Shown: positions 48,263 through 62,073 of the stretch, one piece after another
Layout: each line of letters begins with the position of its first letter
Numbering within the stretch: the first letter of the stretch is position 1
From: Gibbula magus
Taxonomy: Eukaryota; Mollusca; Gastropoda; Trochida; Trochidae
Length of the DNA: 64,000 nt
Assembly: GCA_936450465.1 (NCBI GenBank)
Contig: CAKZFU010000091.1
Location: 124,001-188,000 of the forward strand
Reading direction: 5' to 3'
The notes under the pieces: model-generated
The model's input: the letters and a program-made list of their open reading frames with translations, nothing else
What the model was told of the DNA's origin: nothing
Databases searched by the model: none
Program-made: the position numbers and the translations under genes

Positions 48263-49140
48263 GGAGTTTAGGTACGTCATTTTGGGTGAAATCCATTTTC
48301 CCCATGAACTTGGCGTCAAACCACTCTAAATACGTGTAATATCATTACAAACACACTCTTAAATGTCATTTCCAGAAAAAACCTTTATTTTGAATTTTTT
48401 CCAAAAAAATGAAAAAAGTACGTACCTAAACTTGGATTTTAGGTACGTCATTTTTTATGAAATCCATTTTCCACATGAATTTGGCCTCAAAACACTCTAA
48501 ACACGTGTAATATCATTACAAACACACTCTTAACTGTCTTTTCCAGAAGAAGCCTTTATTTTGATTTTTTTCAAAAAAAAAATGAAAAAAGTACGTACCT
48601 AAACTCGGAGTTTAGGTACGTCATTTTGGGTGAAATCCATTTCCCCATAAAATTGGCCTCAAACCACTCTAAACACGTGTAATATCATTACAAACACACT
48701 CTTAAATGTCTTTTCCAGAAAAAACCTTTATTTTGAATTTTTTCAAAAAAAAGGAAAATGTACGTACCTAAACTCGGAGTTTAGGTACGTAATTTTTTAT
48801 GAAATCCATTTTCCCCATGAATTTGGCCTCAAAACACTCTAAACACTTTTAATATCATTACAAACAAATTCTTAAATGTCTTTTCCAGAAATATCCTTTA
48901 TTTTGAATTTTCTAAAAAAATATGAAAAAAGTACGTACCTAAACTCGGAGATTTGGTACGTCATTTTGGGTGAAATCCATTTTATCCATGAATTTGGCCT
49001 CAAAGCACTCTAAACACGTGTAATATCATTACAAACACACTCTTAAATGTCTTTTCCAGAAATAGCCTTTATATTGATTTTTTTCAAAAAAAAAAGAAAA
49101 AAAGTACGTACCTAAACTCAGAGTTTAGGTACGTCATTTT

Positions 49141-49612
49141 TGGTGAAACCCATTTTCCCCATGAATTTGGCCTCAAACCACTTTAAACACTTGTAATATC
49201 ATTACAAACACATTCTGAAATGTCTTTTCCAGAAAAAGCCTTTATTTTGAATTTTTTCCAAAAAAATGAAAAAAGTACGTACCTAAACTCGGAGTTTAGG
49301 TACGTCAATTTTTATGAAATTCATTTTCCCCATGAATTTGGCCTCAAACCACTCTAAACACGTGTAATATCATTACAAACACACTCTTAAATGTCTTTTC
49401 CTAGAAAAAGGATTTATTTTGAATTTTTTCAAAAAAAATGAAAAAAGTACGTAGTTAAACTCGGGGTTTATTTTTCAACAAATGTACGCTTGTCTTTATG
49501 AAGTTGTGCGATTTATATATTCATCAAAATATTACCTTTATTATTATATTTAACTTGACTGTGTTTTAATCATTTATTAGTAGCATATTTGTGTAAAGGG
49601 GGTAGGAGTTTA
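49141..49612 (-). repeat. Partial third unit around insert copy 3
   Basis: After 49,140 the 2,370-bp unit does not restart. A ccactttaaacacttg monomer and a gtcaattttt unit lead into insert copy 3 only 1,342 bp after copy 2. The sequence after the insert, with ggattttagg and ccacatgaatttgg near 49,780-49,815, again parallels that after copies 1 and 2. One monomer has an altered gtaatactttgcaaac near 49,677-49,692. Confidence 0.75.
49471..49604. mobile_element. 134-bp non-satellite insert, copy 3
   Basis: Same length and insertion point. The left octamer is mutated (GGGGTTTA, 49,463-49,470); the right one is intact (GGAGTTTA, 49,605-49,612). It has gatttatatattc and cttgactg, forming with copy 4 a second allelic pair, plus private changes gttgtgcg and ttatatttaac. 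Confidence 0.8.
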
Positions 49613-50071
49613 GGTACGTCATTTTGGGTGAAATCCATTTTCCCCATGACTTGGCGTCAAACAACTCTAAATACGTGTAATACTTTGCAAACACACTCGT
49701 AAATGTCTTTTCCAGAAAAAGAATTTATTTTGAATTTTTTTCCAAAAAAATGAAAAAAGTACGTACCTCAACTTGGATTTTAGGTACGTCATTTTTTATG
49801 AAATCCATTTTCCACATGAATTTGGCCTCAAAACACTCTAAACACGTGTAATATCATTACAAACACACTCTTAAATGTCTTTTCCAGAAGAAGCCTTTAT
49901 TTTGATTTTTTTCACAAAAAAAATGAAAAAAGTACGTACCTAAACTCGGAGTTTAGGTACGTCATTTTGGGTGAAATCCATTTTCCCCATGAATTTGGCC
50001 TCAAACCACTCTAAACACGTGAAATATCATTACAAACACACTCTTAAATGTCTTTTCCAGAAAAAGCCTTT

Positions 50072-51439
50072 ATTTTGAATTTTTTCAACAAAAAAATGAA
50101 AAATGTATGTACCTAAACTTGGAGTTTAGTTACGTCATTTTGGGTGAAATCCATTTTCCCCATGAATTTGGCCTCAAAACACTCTAAACACGTGTAATAT
50201 CATTACAAACACACTCTTAAATGTCTTTTCCAGAAAAAGCCTTTATTTTGAATTTTTAAAAAAAAAATGAAAAATGACGTACCTAAACTCGGAGTTTAGG
50301 TACGTCATTTTGGGTGAAATCCATTTTCCCCATGAACTTGGCGTCAAACCACTCTAAATACGTGTACTATCATTACAAACACACTCTTAAATGTCTCTTC
50401 CAGAAAAAGTCTTCATTTTGATTTTTTTCCAAAAAAATGAAAAAAGTACGTACCTAAACTCGGAGTTTAGGAACGTCATTTTGGGTGAAATCCATTTTCT
50501 CATTGAACTTGGCGTCAAACAACTCTAAATACGTGTAATATCATTACAAACACACTCTTAAATGTCTTTTCCAGAAATATCCTTTATTTTGACCTTTTTT
50601 TTTAAAAATGTAAAAGTACGTACCTAAACTCGCAGTTTAGGTACGTCATTTTGGGTGAAATCCATTTTCCCATTGAACTTGGCGTCAAACCACTCTAAAT
50701 ACGTGTAATATCATTACAAACACACTCGTAAATGTCTTTTCCAGAAAAAGCCTTTATTTTGAATTTTTTCAACAAAAAAATGAAAAAAGTATGTACCTAA
50801 ACTTGGAGTTTAGTTACGTCATTTTGGGTGAAATCCATTTTCCCCATGAATTTGGCCTCAAAACACTCTAAACACGTGTAATATCATTACAAACACACTC
50901 TTAAATGTCTTTTCCAGAAAAAGCCTTTATTTTGAATTTTTAAAAAAAAAATGAAAAATGACGTACCTAAACTCGGAGTTTAGGTACGTCATTTTGGGTG
51001 AAATCCATTTTCCCCATGAACTTGGCGTCAAACCACTCTAAATACGTGTAATATCATTACAAACACACTCTTAAATGTCTCTTCCAGAAAAAGTCTTCAT
51101 TTTGATTTTTTTCCAAAAAAATGAAAAAAGTACGTACCTAAACTCGGAGTTTAGGAACGTCATTTTGGGTGAAATCCATTTTCTCATTGAACTTGGCGTC
51201 AAACAACTCTAAATACGTGTAATATCATTACAAACACACTCTTAAATGTCTTTTCCAGAAATATCCTTTATTTTGACCTTTTTTTTTAAAAATGTAAAAG
51301 TACGTACCTAAACTCGCAGTTTAGGTACGTCATTTTGGGTGAAATCCATTTTCCCATTGAACTTGGCGTCAAACCACTCTAAATACGTGTAATATCATTA
51401 CAAACACACTCGTAAATGTCTTTTCCAGAAAAAGCCTTT
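50072..51439 (-). repeat. Four-monomer repeat, two copies offset 684 bp
   Basis: Rare marks recur at 684 bp: aaaatgacgtacc (50,271 and 50,955), tctcattgaacttgg, and ttttgacctttttttt (50,591 and 51,275). Here the palindrome is preceded by aaaaatgacg rather than aaaagtacg in one unit of four, which makes the ACGT flanks symmetric: gacgtacc on one side, ggtacgtc on the other. Confidence 0.85.
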
Positions 51440-52639
51440 ATTTTGATTTTTTCCCAAAAAATGAAAAAAGTACGTACCTAAACTCGGAGTTTAGGTACGT
51501 CATTTTCGGTGAAATCCATTTTCCCCATGAATTTGGCCTCAAACCACTCTAAACACGTGAAATATCATTACAAACACACTCTTAAATGTCTTTTCCAGAA
51601 AAAGCCTTTATTTTGAATTTTTTCAACAAAAAAATGAAAAATGTATGTACCTAAACTTGGAGTTTAGTTACGTCATTTTGGGTGAAATCCATTTTCCCCA
51701 TGAATTTGGCCTCAAAACACTCTAAACACGTGTAATATCATTACAAACACACTCTTAAATGTCTTTTCCAGAAAAAGCCTTTATTTTGAATTTTTTCAAA
51801 AAAAATGAAAAATGACGTACCTAAACTCGGAGTTTAGGTACGTCATTTTGGGTGAAATCCATTTTCCCCATGAACTTGGCGTCAAACCACTCTAAATACG
51901 TGTAATATCATTACAAACACACTCTTAAATGTCTCTTCCAGAAATATCCTTTATTTTGATCTTTTTTTTTAAAAATGTAAAAGTACGTACCTAAACTCGG
52001 AGTTTAGGAACGTCATTTTGGGTGAACTCCATTTTCCCATTGAACTTGGCGTCAAACCACTCTAAATACGTGTAATATCCTTACAAACACACTCGTAAAT
52101 GTCTTTTCCAGAAAAAGCCTTTATTTTGATTTTTTCCAAAAAAATGAAAAAAGTACGTACCTAAACTCGGAGTTTAGGTACGTCATTTTGGGTGAAATCC
52201 ATTTTCCCCATGAATTTGGCCTCAAACCACACTAAACCCGTGAAATATCATTACAAACACACTCTTAAATGTCTTTTCCAGAAAAAAAGTCTTTATTTTG
52301 AATTTTTTCCAAAAAAATGAAAAAAGTACGTACCTAAACTCGGAGTTTAGGAACGTCATTTTGGGTGAAATCCATTTTCTCCATGAATTTGGCCTCAAAC
52401 CACTCTAAACACTTTTAATATCATTACAAACACACTCTTAAATGTCTTTTCCAGAAATATCCTTTATTTTGATCTTTTTTTTTAAAAATGTAAAAGTACG
52501 TACCTAAACTCGGAGTTTAGGAACGTCATTTTGGGTGAAATCCATTTTCCCATTGAACTTGGCGTCAAACCACTCTAAATACGTGTAATATCCTTACAAA
52601 CACACTCGTAAATGTCTTTTCCAGAAAAAGCCTTTATTT

Positions 52640-54355
52640 TGATTTTTTCCAAAAAAATGAAAAAAGTACGTACCTAAACTCGGAGTTTAGGTACGTCATT
52701 TTGGGTGAAATCCATTTTCCCCATGAATTTGGCCTCAAACCACACTATACCCGTGAAATATCATTACAAACACACTCTTAAATGTCTTTTCCAGAAAAAA
52801 AGTCTTTATTTTGAATTTTTTCAACAAAAAAATGAAAAATGTATGTACCTAAACTTGGAGTTTAGTTACGTCATTTTGGGTGAAATCCATTTTCCCCATG
52901 AATTTGGCCTCAAAACACTCTAAACACGTGTAATATCATTACAAACACACTCTTAAATGTCTTTTCCAGAAAAAGCCTTTATTTTGATCTTTTTTTTAAA
53001 AAATGTAAAAGTACGTACCTAAACTTGGAGTTTAGGTACGTCATTTTGGGTGAAATCCATTTTCCCCATGAATTTGGCGTCAAACCACTCTAAATACGTG
53101 TAATATCATTACAAACACACTCGTAAATGTCTTTTCCAGAAAAAGCCTTTATTTTGATTTTTTCCCAAAAAATGAAAAAAGTACGTACCTAAACTCGGAG
53201 TTTAGGTACGTCATTTTGGGTGAAATCCATTTTCCCCATGAATTTGGCCTCAAACCACTCTAAACACGTTAAAGATCATTACAAACACACTCTTAAATGT
53301 CTTTTCCAGAAAAAGCCTTTATTTTGAATTTTTTCAACAAAAAAATGAAAAATGTATGTACCTAAACTTGGAGTTTAGTTACGTCATTTTGGGTGAAATC
53401 CATTTTCCCCATGAATTTGGCCTCAAAACACTCTAAACACGTGTAATATCATTACAAACACACTCTTAAATGTCTTTTCCAGAAAAAGCCTTTATTTTGA
53501 TTTTTTCCAAAAAAATGAAAAAAGTACGTACCTAAACTCGGAGTTTAGGTACGTCATTTTGGGTGAAATCCATTTTCCCCATGAATTTGGCCTCAAACCA
53601 CACTAAACCCGTGAAATATCATTACAAACACACTCTTAAATGTCTTTTCCAGAAAAAAAGTCTTTATTTTGAATTTTTTCAACAAAAAAATGAAAAATGT
53701 ATGTACCTAAACTTGGAGTTTAGTTACGTCATTTTGGGTGAAATCCATTTTCCCCATGAATTTGGCCTCAAAACACTCTAAACACGTGTAATATCATTAC
53801 AAACACACTCTTAAATGTCTTTTCCAGAAAAAGCCTTTATTTTGATCTTTTTTTAAAAAAATGTAAAAGTACGTACCTAAACTTGGAGTTTAGGTACGTC
53901 ATTTTGGGTGAAATCCATTTTCCCCATGAATTTGGCGTCAAACCACTCTAAATACGTGTAATATCATTACAAACACACTCGTAAATGTCTTTTCCAGAAA
54001 AAGCCTTTATTTTGATTTTTTCCAAAAAAATGAAAAAAGTACGTACCTAAACTCGGAGTTTAGGTACGTCATTTTGGGTGAAATCCATTTTCCCCATGAA
54101 TTTGGCCTCAAACCACTCTAAACACGTTAAATATCATTACAAACACACTCTTAAATGTCTTTTCCAGAAAAAGCCTTTATTTTGAATTTTTTCAACAAAA
54201 AAATGAAAAATGTATGTACCTAAACTTGGAGTTTAGTTACGTCATTTTGGGTGAAATCCATTTTCCCCATGAATTTGGCCTCAAAACACTCTAAACACGT
54301 GAAATATCATTACAAACACACTCTTAAATGTCTTTTCCAGAAAAAGCCTTTATTT
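52640..54355 (-). repeat. Five-monomer repeat, two copies offset 858 bp
   Basis: Copies are about 52,640-53,497 and 53,498-54,355. They share cacactaaacccgtg (cacactatacccgtg in copy 1), cagaaaaaaagtcttt, caacaaaaaaatgaaaaatg with tatgtacc, gagtttagttacg and cacgttaaa. A 72-codon open frame at 52,705-52,923 recurs at 53,563-53,781 with one residue changed. It is satellite read-through. Confidence 0.85.
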
Positions 54356-56275
54356 TGAATTTTTTCAACAAAAAAATGAAAAATGTATGTACCTAAACTT
54401 GGAGTTTAGTTACGTCATTTTGGGTGAAATCCATTTTCCCCATGAATTTGGCCTCAAAACACTCTAAACACGTGTAATATCATTACAAACACACTCTTAA
54501 ATGTCTTTTCCAGAAAAAGCCTTTATTTTGAATTTTTTCAAAAAAAATGAAAAATGACGTACCTAAACTCCGAGTTTAGGTACGTCATTTTGGGTGAAAT
54601 CCATTTTCCCCATGAACTTGGCGTCAAACCACTCTAAATACGTGTAATATCATTACAAACACACTCTTAAATGTCTCTTCCAGAAAAAGTCTTCATTTTG
54701 ATTTTTTTCCAAAAAAATGAAAAAAGTACGTACCTAAACTCGGAGTTTAGGAACGTCATTTTGGGTGAAATCCATTTTCTCCATGAATTTGGCCTCAAAC
54801 CACTCTAAACACTTTTAATATCATTACAAACACACTCTTAAATGTCTTTTCCAGAAATATCCTTTATTTTGATCTTTTTTTTTAAAAATGTAAAAGTACG
54901 TACCTAAACTCGGAGTTTAGGAACGTCATTTTGGGTGAAATCCATTTTCCCATTGAACTTGGCGTCAAACCACTCTAAATACGTGTAATATCATTACAAA
55001 CACACTCGTAAATGTCTTTTCCAGAAAAAGCCTTTATTTTGATTTTTTCCAAAAAAATGAAAAAAGTACGTACCTAAACTCGGAGTTTAGGTACGTCATT
55101 TTGGGTGAAATCCATTTTCCCAATGAATTTGGCCTCAAACCACTCTAAACCCGTGAAATATCATTACAAACACACTCTTAAATGTCTTTTCCAGAAAAAG
55201 CCTTTATTTTGAATTTTTTCAAAAAAAAAAAGAAAAATGTATGTACCTAAACTTGGAGTTTAGTTACGTCATTTTGGGTGAAATCCATTTTCCCCATGAA
55301 TTTGGCCTCAAAACACTCTAAACACGTGTAATATCATTACAAACACACTCTTAAATGTCTTTTCCAGAAGAAGCCTTTATTTTGAATTTTTTCAAAAAAA
55401 ATGAAAAATGACGTACCTAAACTCGGAGTTTAGGTACGTCATTTTGGGTGAAATCCATTTTCCCCATGAACTTGGCGTCAAACCACTCTAAATACGTGTA
55501 ATATCATTACAAACACACTCTTAAATGTCTTTTCCAGAAATATCCTTTATTTTGATCTTTTTTTTTAAAAATGTAAAAGTACGTACCTAAACTCGCAGTT
55601 TAGGTACGTCATTTTGGGTGAAATCCATTTTCCCATTGAACTTGGCGTCAAACCACTCTTAATACGTGTAATATCATTACAAACACACTCGTAAATGTCT
55701 TTTCCAGAAAAAGCCTTTATTTTGATTTTTTCCAAAAAAATGAAAAAAGTACGTACCTAAACTCGGAGTTTAGGTACGTCATTTTGGGTGAAATCCATTT
55801 TCCCCATGAATTTGGCCTCAAACCACTCTAAACACGTGAAATATCATTACAAACACACTCTAAAATGTCTTTTCCAGAAAAAGCCTTTATTTTGAATTTT
55901 TTCAACAAAAAAATGAAAAAAGTACGTACCTAAACTTGGAGTTTAGTTACGTCATTTTGGGTGAAATCCATTTTCCCCATGAATTTGGCCTCAAAACACT
56001 CTAAACACGTGTAATATCATTACAAACACACTCTTAAATGTCTTTTCCAGAAAAAGGCTTTATTTTGAATTTTTTCAAAAAAAATGAAAAAGTACGTACC
56101 TAAACTCGGAGTTTAGGTACGTCATTTTGGGTGAAATCCATTTTCCCCATGAATTTGGCCTCAGACCACTCTAAACCCGTGAAATATCAATACAAACACA
56201 CTCTTAAATGTCTTTTCCAGAAAAAGCCTTTATTTTGAATTTTTTCAACAAAAAAATGAAAAATGTATGTACCTA

Positions 56276-59174
56276 AACTTGGAGTTTAGTTACGTCATTT
56301 TGGGTGAAATCCATTTTCCCCATGAATTTGGCCTCAAAACACTCTAAACACGTGTAATATCATTATAAACACACTCTTAAATGTCTTTTCCAGAAAAAGC
56401 CTTTATTTTGAATTTTTTCAAAAAAAATGAAAAATGACGTACCTAAACTCGGAGTTTAGGTACGTCATTTTGGGTGAAATCCATTTCCCCCATGAACTTG
56501 GCGTCAAACAACTCTAAATACGTGTAATATCATTACAAACACACTCTTAAATGTCTTTTCCAGAAATATCCTTTATTTTGATCTTTTTTTTTAAAAATGT
56601 AAAAGTACGTAACTAAACTCGCAGTTTAGGTACGTCATTTTGGGTGAAATCCATTTTCCCATTGAACTTGGCGTCAAACCACTCTAAATACGTGTAATAT
56701 CATTACAAACACACTCGTAAATGTCTTTTCCAGAAAAAGCCTTTATTTTGATTTTTTCCAAAAAAATGAAAAAAGTACGTACCTAAACTCGGAGTTTAGG
56801 TACGTCATTTTGGGTGAAATCCATTTTCCCCATGAATTTGGCCTCAAAACACTCTAAACACGTGTAATATCATTACAAACACACTCTTAAATGTCTTTTC
56901 CAGAAATATCCTTTATTTTGATCTTTTTTTTTAAAAATGTAAAAGTACGTACCTAAACTCGCAGTTTAGGTACGTCATTTTGGGTGAAATCCATTTTCCC
57001 ATTGAACTTGGCGTCAAACCACTCTAAATACGTGTAATATCATTACAAACACACTCGTAAATGTCTTTTCCAGAAAAAGCCTTTATTTTGATTTTTTCCA
57101 AAAAAATGAAAAAAGTACGTACCTAAACTCGGAGTTTAGGTACGTCATTTTGGCTGAAATCCATTTTCCCCATGAATTTGGCCTCAAACCACTCTTAATA
57201 CGTGTAATATCATTACAAACACACTCGTAAATGTCTTTTCCAGAAAAAGCCTTTATTTTGATTTTTTCCAAAAAAATGAAAAAAGTACGTACCTAAACTC
57301 GGAGTTTAGGTACGTCATTTTGGGTGAAATCCATTTTCCCCATGAATTTGGCCTCAAACCACTCTAAACACGTGAAATATCATTACAAACACACTCTTAA
57401 ATGTCTTTTCCAGAAAAAGCCTTTATTTTGAATTTTTTCAACAAAAAAATGAAAAAAGTACGTACCTAAACTTGGAGTTTAGTTACGTCATTTTGGGTGA
57501 AATCCATTTTCCCCATGAATTTGGCCTCAAAACACTCTAAACACGTGTAATATCATTACAAACACACTCTTAAATGTCTTTTCCAGAAAAAGGCTTTATT
57601 TTGAATTTTTTCAAAAAAAATGAAAAAGTACGTATCTAAACTCGGAGTTTAGGTACGTCATTTTGGGTGAAATCCATTTTCCCCATGAATTTGGCCTCAG
57701 ACCACTCTAAACCCGTGAAATATCATTACAAACACACTCTTAAATGTCTTTTCCAGAAAAAGCCTTTATTTTGAATTTTTTCAACAAAAAAATGAAAAAT
57801 GTATGTACCTAAACTCGGAGTTTAGTTACGTCATTTTGGGTGAAATCCATTTTCCCCATGAATTTGGCCTCAAAACACTCTAAACACGTGTAATATCATT
57901 ATAAACACACTCTTAAATGTCTTTTCCAGAAAAAGCCTTTATTTTGAATTTTTTCAAAAAAAATGAAAAATGACGTACCTAAACTCGGAGTTTAGGTACG
58001 TCATTTTGGGTGAAATCCATTTTCCCCATGAACTTGGCGTCAAACAACTCTAAATACGTGTAATATCATTACAAACACACTCTTAAATGTCTTTTCCAGA
58101 AATATCCTTTATTTTGATCTTTTTTTTTAAAAATGTAAAAGTACGTAACTAAACTCGCAGTTTAGGTACGTCATTTTGGGTGAAATCCATTTTCCCATTG
58201 AACTTGGCGTCAAACCACTCTAAATACGTGTAATATCATTACAAACACACTCGTAAATGTCTTTTCCAGAAAAAGCCTTTATTTTGATTTTTTCCAAAAA
58301 AATGAAAAAAGTACGTACCTAAACTCGGAGTTTAGGTACGTCATTTTGGGTGAAATCCATTTTCCCCATGAATTTGGCCTCAAAACACTCTAAACACGTG
58401 TAATATCATTACAAACACACTCTTAAATGTCTTTTTCAGAAAAAGCCTTTATTTTGAATTTTTTTTTAAAAATTGTAAAAGTACGCACCTAAACTCGCAG
58501 TTTAGGTACGTCATTTTGGGTGAAATCAAATTTCCCCATGAACTTGGCGTCAAACCACTCTAAATACGTGTAATATCATTACAAACACACTCTTAAATGT
58601 CTTTTCCAGAAAAAGCCTTTATTTTGAATTTTTTCCAAAAAAATGAAAAAAGTACGTACCTAAACTCGGATTTTAGGTACGTCATTTTTTATGAAATCCA
58701 TTTTCCCCATGAATTTGGCCTCAAAATACTCTAAACACGTGTAATATCATTACAAACACACTCTTAAATGTCTTTTCCAGAAGAAGCCTTTATTTTGATT
58801 TTTTTCATAAAAAATGAAAAAAGTACGTACCTAAACCTGGAGTTTAGGTACGTCATTTTGGGTGAAATCAATTTTCTCCATGAATTTGGCCTCAAACCAC
58901 TCTAAACACTTTTAATATCATTACAAACACACTCTTAAATGTCTTTTCCAGAAATATCCTTTATTTTGATTTTTTTTAAACAAAAATGTAAAAGTACGTA
59001 CCTAAACTCGCAGTTTAGGTACGTCATTTTGGGTGAAATCCATTTTCCCATTGAACTTGGCGTCAAACCACTCTAAATACGTGTAATATCATTACAAACA
59101 CACTCTTAAATGTCTTTTCCAGAAAAAACCTTTATTTTGAACGTTTTCAAAAAAAAGGAAAAAGTACGTACCTA
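56276..59174 (-). repeat. Seventeen-monomer repeat (2,899 bp), copy 1
   Basis: The longest higher-order unit in the window. Marks at a constant 2,899-bp offset from copy 2 include ccatttcccccatgaac (56,481 and 59,380), gtaactaaactcgcag, cagaccactctaaaccc (57,697 and 60,596), ctttttcag (58,431 and 61,330), and gaacgttttcaaaaaaaagg (59,139 and 62,038). Inside it a nine-monomer offset of 1,536 bp is visible (56,161 to 57,697 and 56,431 to 57,967), showing nested duplication. Confidence 0.88.
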
Positions 59175-62073
59175 AACTCGGAGTTTAGTTACGTCATTTT
59201 GGGTGAAATCCATTTTCCCCATGAATTTGGCCTCAAAACACTCTAAACACGTGTAATATCATTATAAACACACTCTTAAATGTCTTTTCCAGAAAAAGCC
59301 TTTATTTTGAATTTTTTCAAAAAAAAAGAAAAATGACGTACCTAAACTCGGAGTTTAGGTACGTCATTTTGGGTGAAATCCATTTCCCCCATGAACTTGG
59401 CGTCAAACAACTCTAAATACGTGTAATATCATTACAAACACACTCTTAAATGTCTTTTCCAGAAATATCCTTTATTTTGATCTTTTTTTTTAAAAATGTA
59501 AAAGTACGTAACTAAACTCGCAGTTTAGGTACGTCATTTTGGGTGAAATCCATTTTCCCATTGAACTTGGCGTCAAACCACTCTAAATACGTGTAATATC
59601 ATTACAAACACACTCGTAAATGTCTTTTCCAGAAAAAGCCTTTATTTTGATTTTTTCCAAAAAAATGAAAAAAGTACGTACCTAAACTCGGAGTTTATTT
59701 ACGTCATTTTGGGTGAAATCCATTTTCCCCATGAATTTGGCCTCAAAACACTCTAAACACGTGTAATATCATTACAAACACACTCTTAAATGTCTTTTCC
59801 AGAAATATCCTTTATTTTGATCTTTTTTTTTAAAAATGTAAAAGTACGTACCTAAACTCGCAGTTTAGGTACGTCATTTTGGGTGAAATCCATTTTCCCA
59901 TTGAACTTGGCGTCAAACCACTCTAAATACGTGTAATATCATTACAAACACACTCGTAAATGTCTTTTCCAGAAAAAGCCTTTATTTTGATTTTTTCCAA
60001 AAAAATGAAAAAAGTACGTACCTAAACTCGGAGTTTAGGTACGTCATTTTGGGTGAAATCCATTTTCCCCATGAATTTGGCGTCAAACCACTCTAAATAC
60101 GTGTAATATCATTACAAACACACTCTTAAATGTCTTTTCCAGAAAAAGCCTTTATTTTGATTTTTTCCAAAAAAATGAAAAAAGTACGTACCTAAACTCG
60201 GAGTTTAGGTACGTCATTTTGGGTGAAATCCATTTTCCCCATGAATTTGGCCTCAAACCACTCTAAACACGTGAAATATCATTACAAACACACTCTTAAA
60301 TGTCTTTTCCAGAAAAAGCCTTTATTTTGAATTTTTTCAACAAAAAAATGAAAAAAGTACGTACCTAAACTTGGAGTTTAGTTACGTCATTTTTGGTGAA
60401 ATCCATTTTCCCCATGAATTTGGCCTCAAAACACTCTAAACACGTGTAATATCATTACAAACACACTCTTAAATGTCTTTTCCAGAAAAAGGCTTTATTT
60501 TGAATTTTTTCAAAAAAAATGAAAAAGTACGTATCTAAACTCGGAGTTTAGGTACGTCATTTTGGGTGAAATCCATTTTCCCCATGAATTTGGCCTCAGA
60601 CCACTCTAAACCCGTGAAATATCATTACAAACACACTCTTAAATGTCTTTTCCAGAAAAAGCCTTTATTTTGAATTTTTTCAACAAAAAAATGAAAAATG
60701 TATGTACCTAAACTCGGAGTTTAGTTACGTCATTTTGGGTGAAATCCATTTTCCCCATGAATTTGGCCTCAAAACACTCTAAACACGTGTAATATCATTA
60801 TAAACACACTCTTAAATGTCTTTTCCAGAAAAAGCCTTTATTTTGAATTTTTTCAAAAAAAATGAAAAATGACGTACCTAAACTCGGAGTTTAGGTACGT
60901 CATTTTGGGTGAAATCCATTTTCCCCATGAACTTGGCGTCAAACAACTCTAAATACGTGTAATATCATTACAAACACACTCTTAAATGTCTTTTCCAGAA
61001 ATATCCTTTATTTTGATCTTTTTTTTTAAAAATGTAAAAGTACGTAACTAAACTCGCAGTTTAGGTACGTCATTTTGGGTGAAATCCATTTTCCCATTGA
61101 ACTTGGCGTCAAACCACTCTAAATACGTGTAATATCATTACAAACACACTCGTAAATGTCTTTTCCAGAAAAAGCCTTTATTTTGATTTTTTCCAAAAAA
61201 ATGAAAAAAGTACGTACCTAAACTCGGAGTTTAGGTACGTCATTTTGGGTGAAATCCATTTTCCCCATGAATTTGGCCTCAAAACACTCTAAACACGTGT
61301 AATATCATTACAAACACACTCTTAAATGTCTTTTTCAGAAAAAGCCTTTATTTTGAATTTTTTTTTAAAAATTGTAAAAGTACGCACCTAAACTCGCAGT
61401 TTAGGTACGTCATTTTGGGTGAAATCAAATTTCCCCATGAACTTGGCGTCAAACCACTCTAAATACGTGTAATATCATTACAAACACACTCTTAAATGTC
61501 TTTTCCAGAAAAAGCCTTTATTTTGAATTTTTTCCAAAAAAATGAAAAAAGTACGTACCTAAACTCGGATTTTAGGTACGTCATTTTTTATGAAATCCAT
61601 TTTCCCCATGAATTTGGCCTCAAAATACTCTAAACACGTGTAATATCATTACAAACACACTCTTAAATGTCTTTTCCAGAAGAAGCCTTTATTTTGATTT
61701 TTTTCATAAAAAATGAAAAAAGTACGTACCTAAACCTGGAGTTTAGGTACGTCATTTTGGGTGAAATCAATTTTCTCCATGAATTTGGCCTCAAACCACT
61801 CTAAACACTTTTAATATCATTACAAACACACTCTTAAATGTCTTTTCCAGAAATATCCTTTATTTTGAATTTTTTTAAACAAAAATGTAAAAGTACGTAC
61901 CTAAACTCGCAGTTTAGGTACGTCATTTTGGGTGAAATCCATTTTCCCATTGAACTTGGCGTCAAACCACTCTAAATACGTGTAATATCATTACAAACAC
62001 ACTCTTAAATGTCTTTTCCAGAAAAAACCTTTATTTTGAACGTTTTCAAAAAAAAGGAAAAAGTACGTACCTA
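59175..62073 (-). repeat. Seventeen-monomer repeat (2,899 bp), copy 2
   Basis: Tandem partner of 56,276-59,174. Few differences are visible: gagtttatttacg near 59,695 for gagtttaggtacg, ggcgtcaaacc near 60,080 for ggcctcaaacc, and catttttggtg near 60,390 for cattttgggtg. After 62,073 the sequence switches to a gtcattttttaagaaatcc unit that resembles 48,790, so the copy ends there. Confidence 0.88.

Larger units (their letters stand above)
46771..49140 (-). repeat. 2,370-bp duplication unit carrying the insert, copy 2
   Basis: Second copy of 44,401-46,770. It differs at scattered places, for example gtccgtacc for gtacgtacc near 47,763, ttccccataaaattgg for ttcaacatgaatttgg near 48,640, and aaatatcc for aaaaagcc near 48,890. 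It ends with the aaatagcctttatattg and ctcagag monomer, which also closes copy 1 near 46,690-46,770. Confidence 0.88.

Noticed and set aside
52705..53781. Pair of 72-codon forward open frames and a 62-codon reverse frame at 57,083-57,271
   Set aside because: Satellite read-through across one monomer junction. The pair lies in an 858-bp duplication and has no protein-like features.
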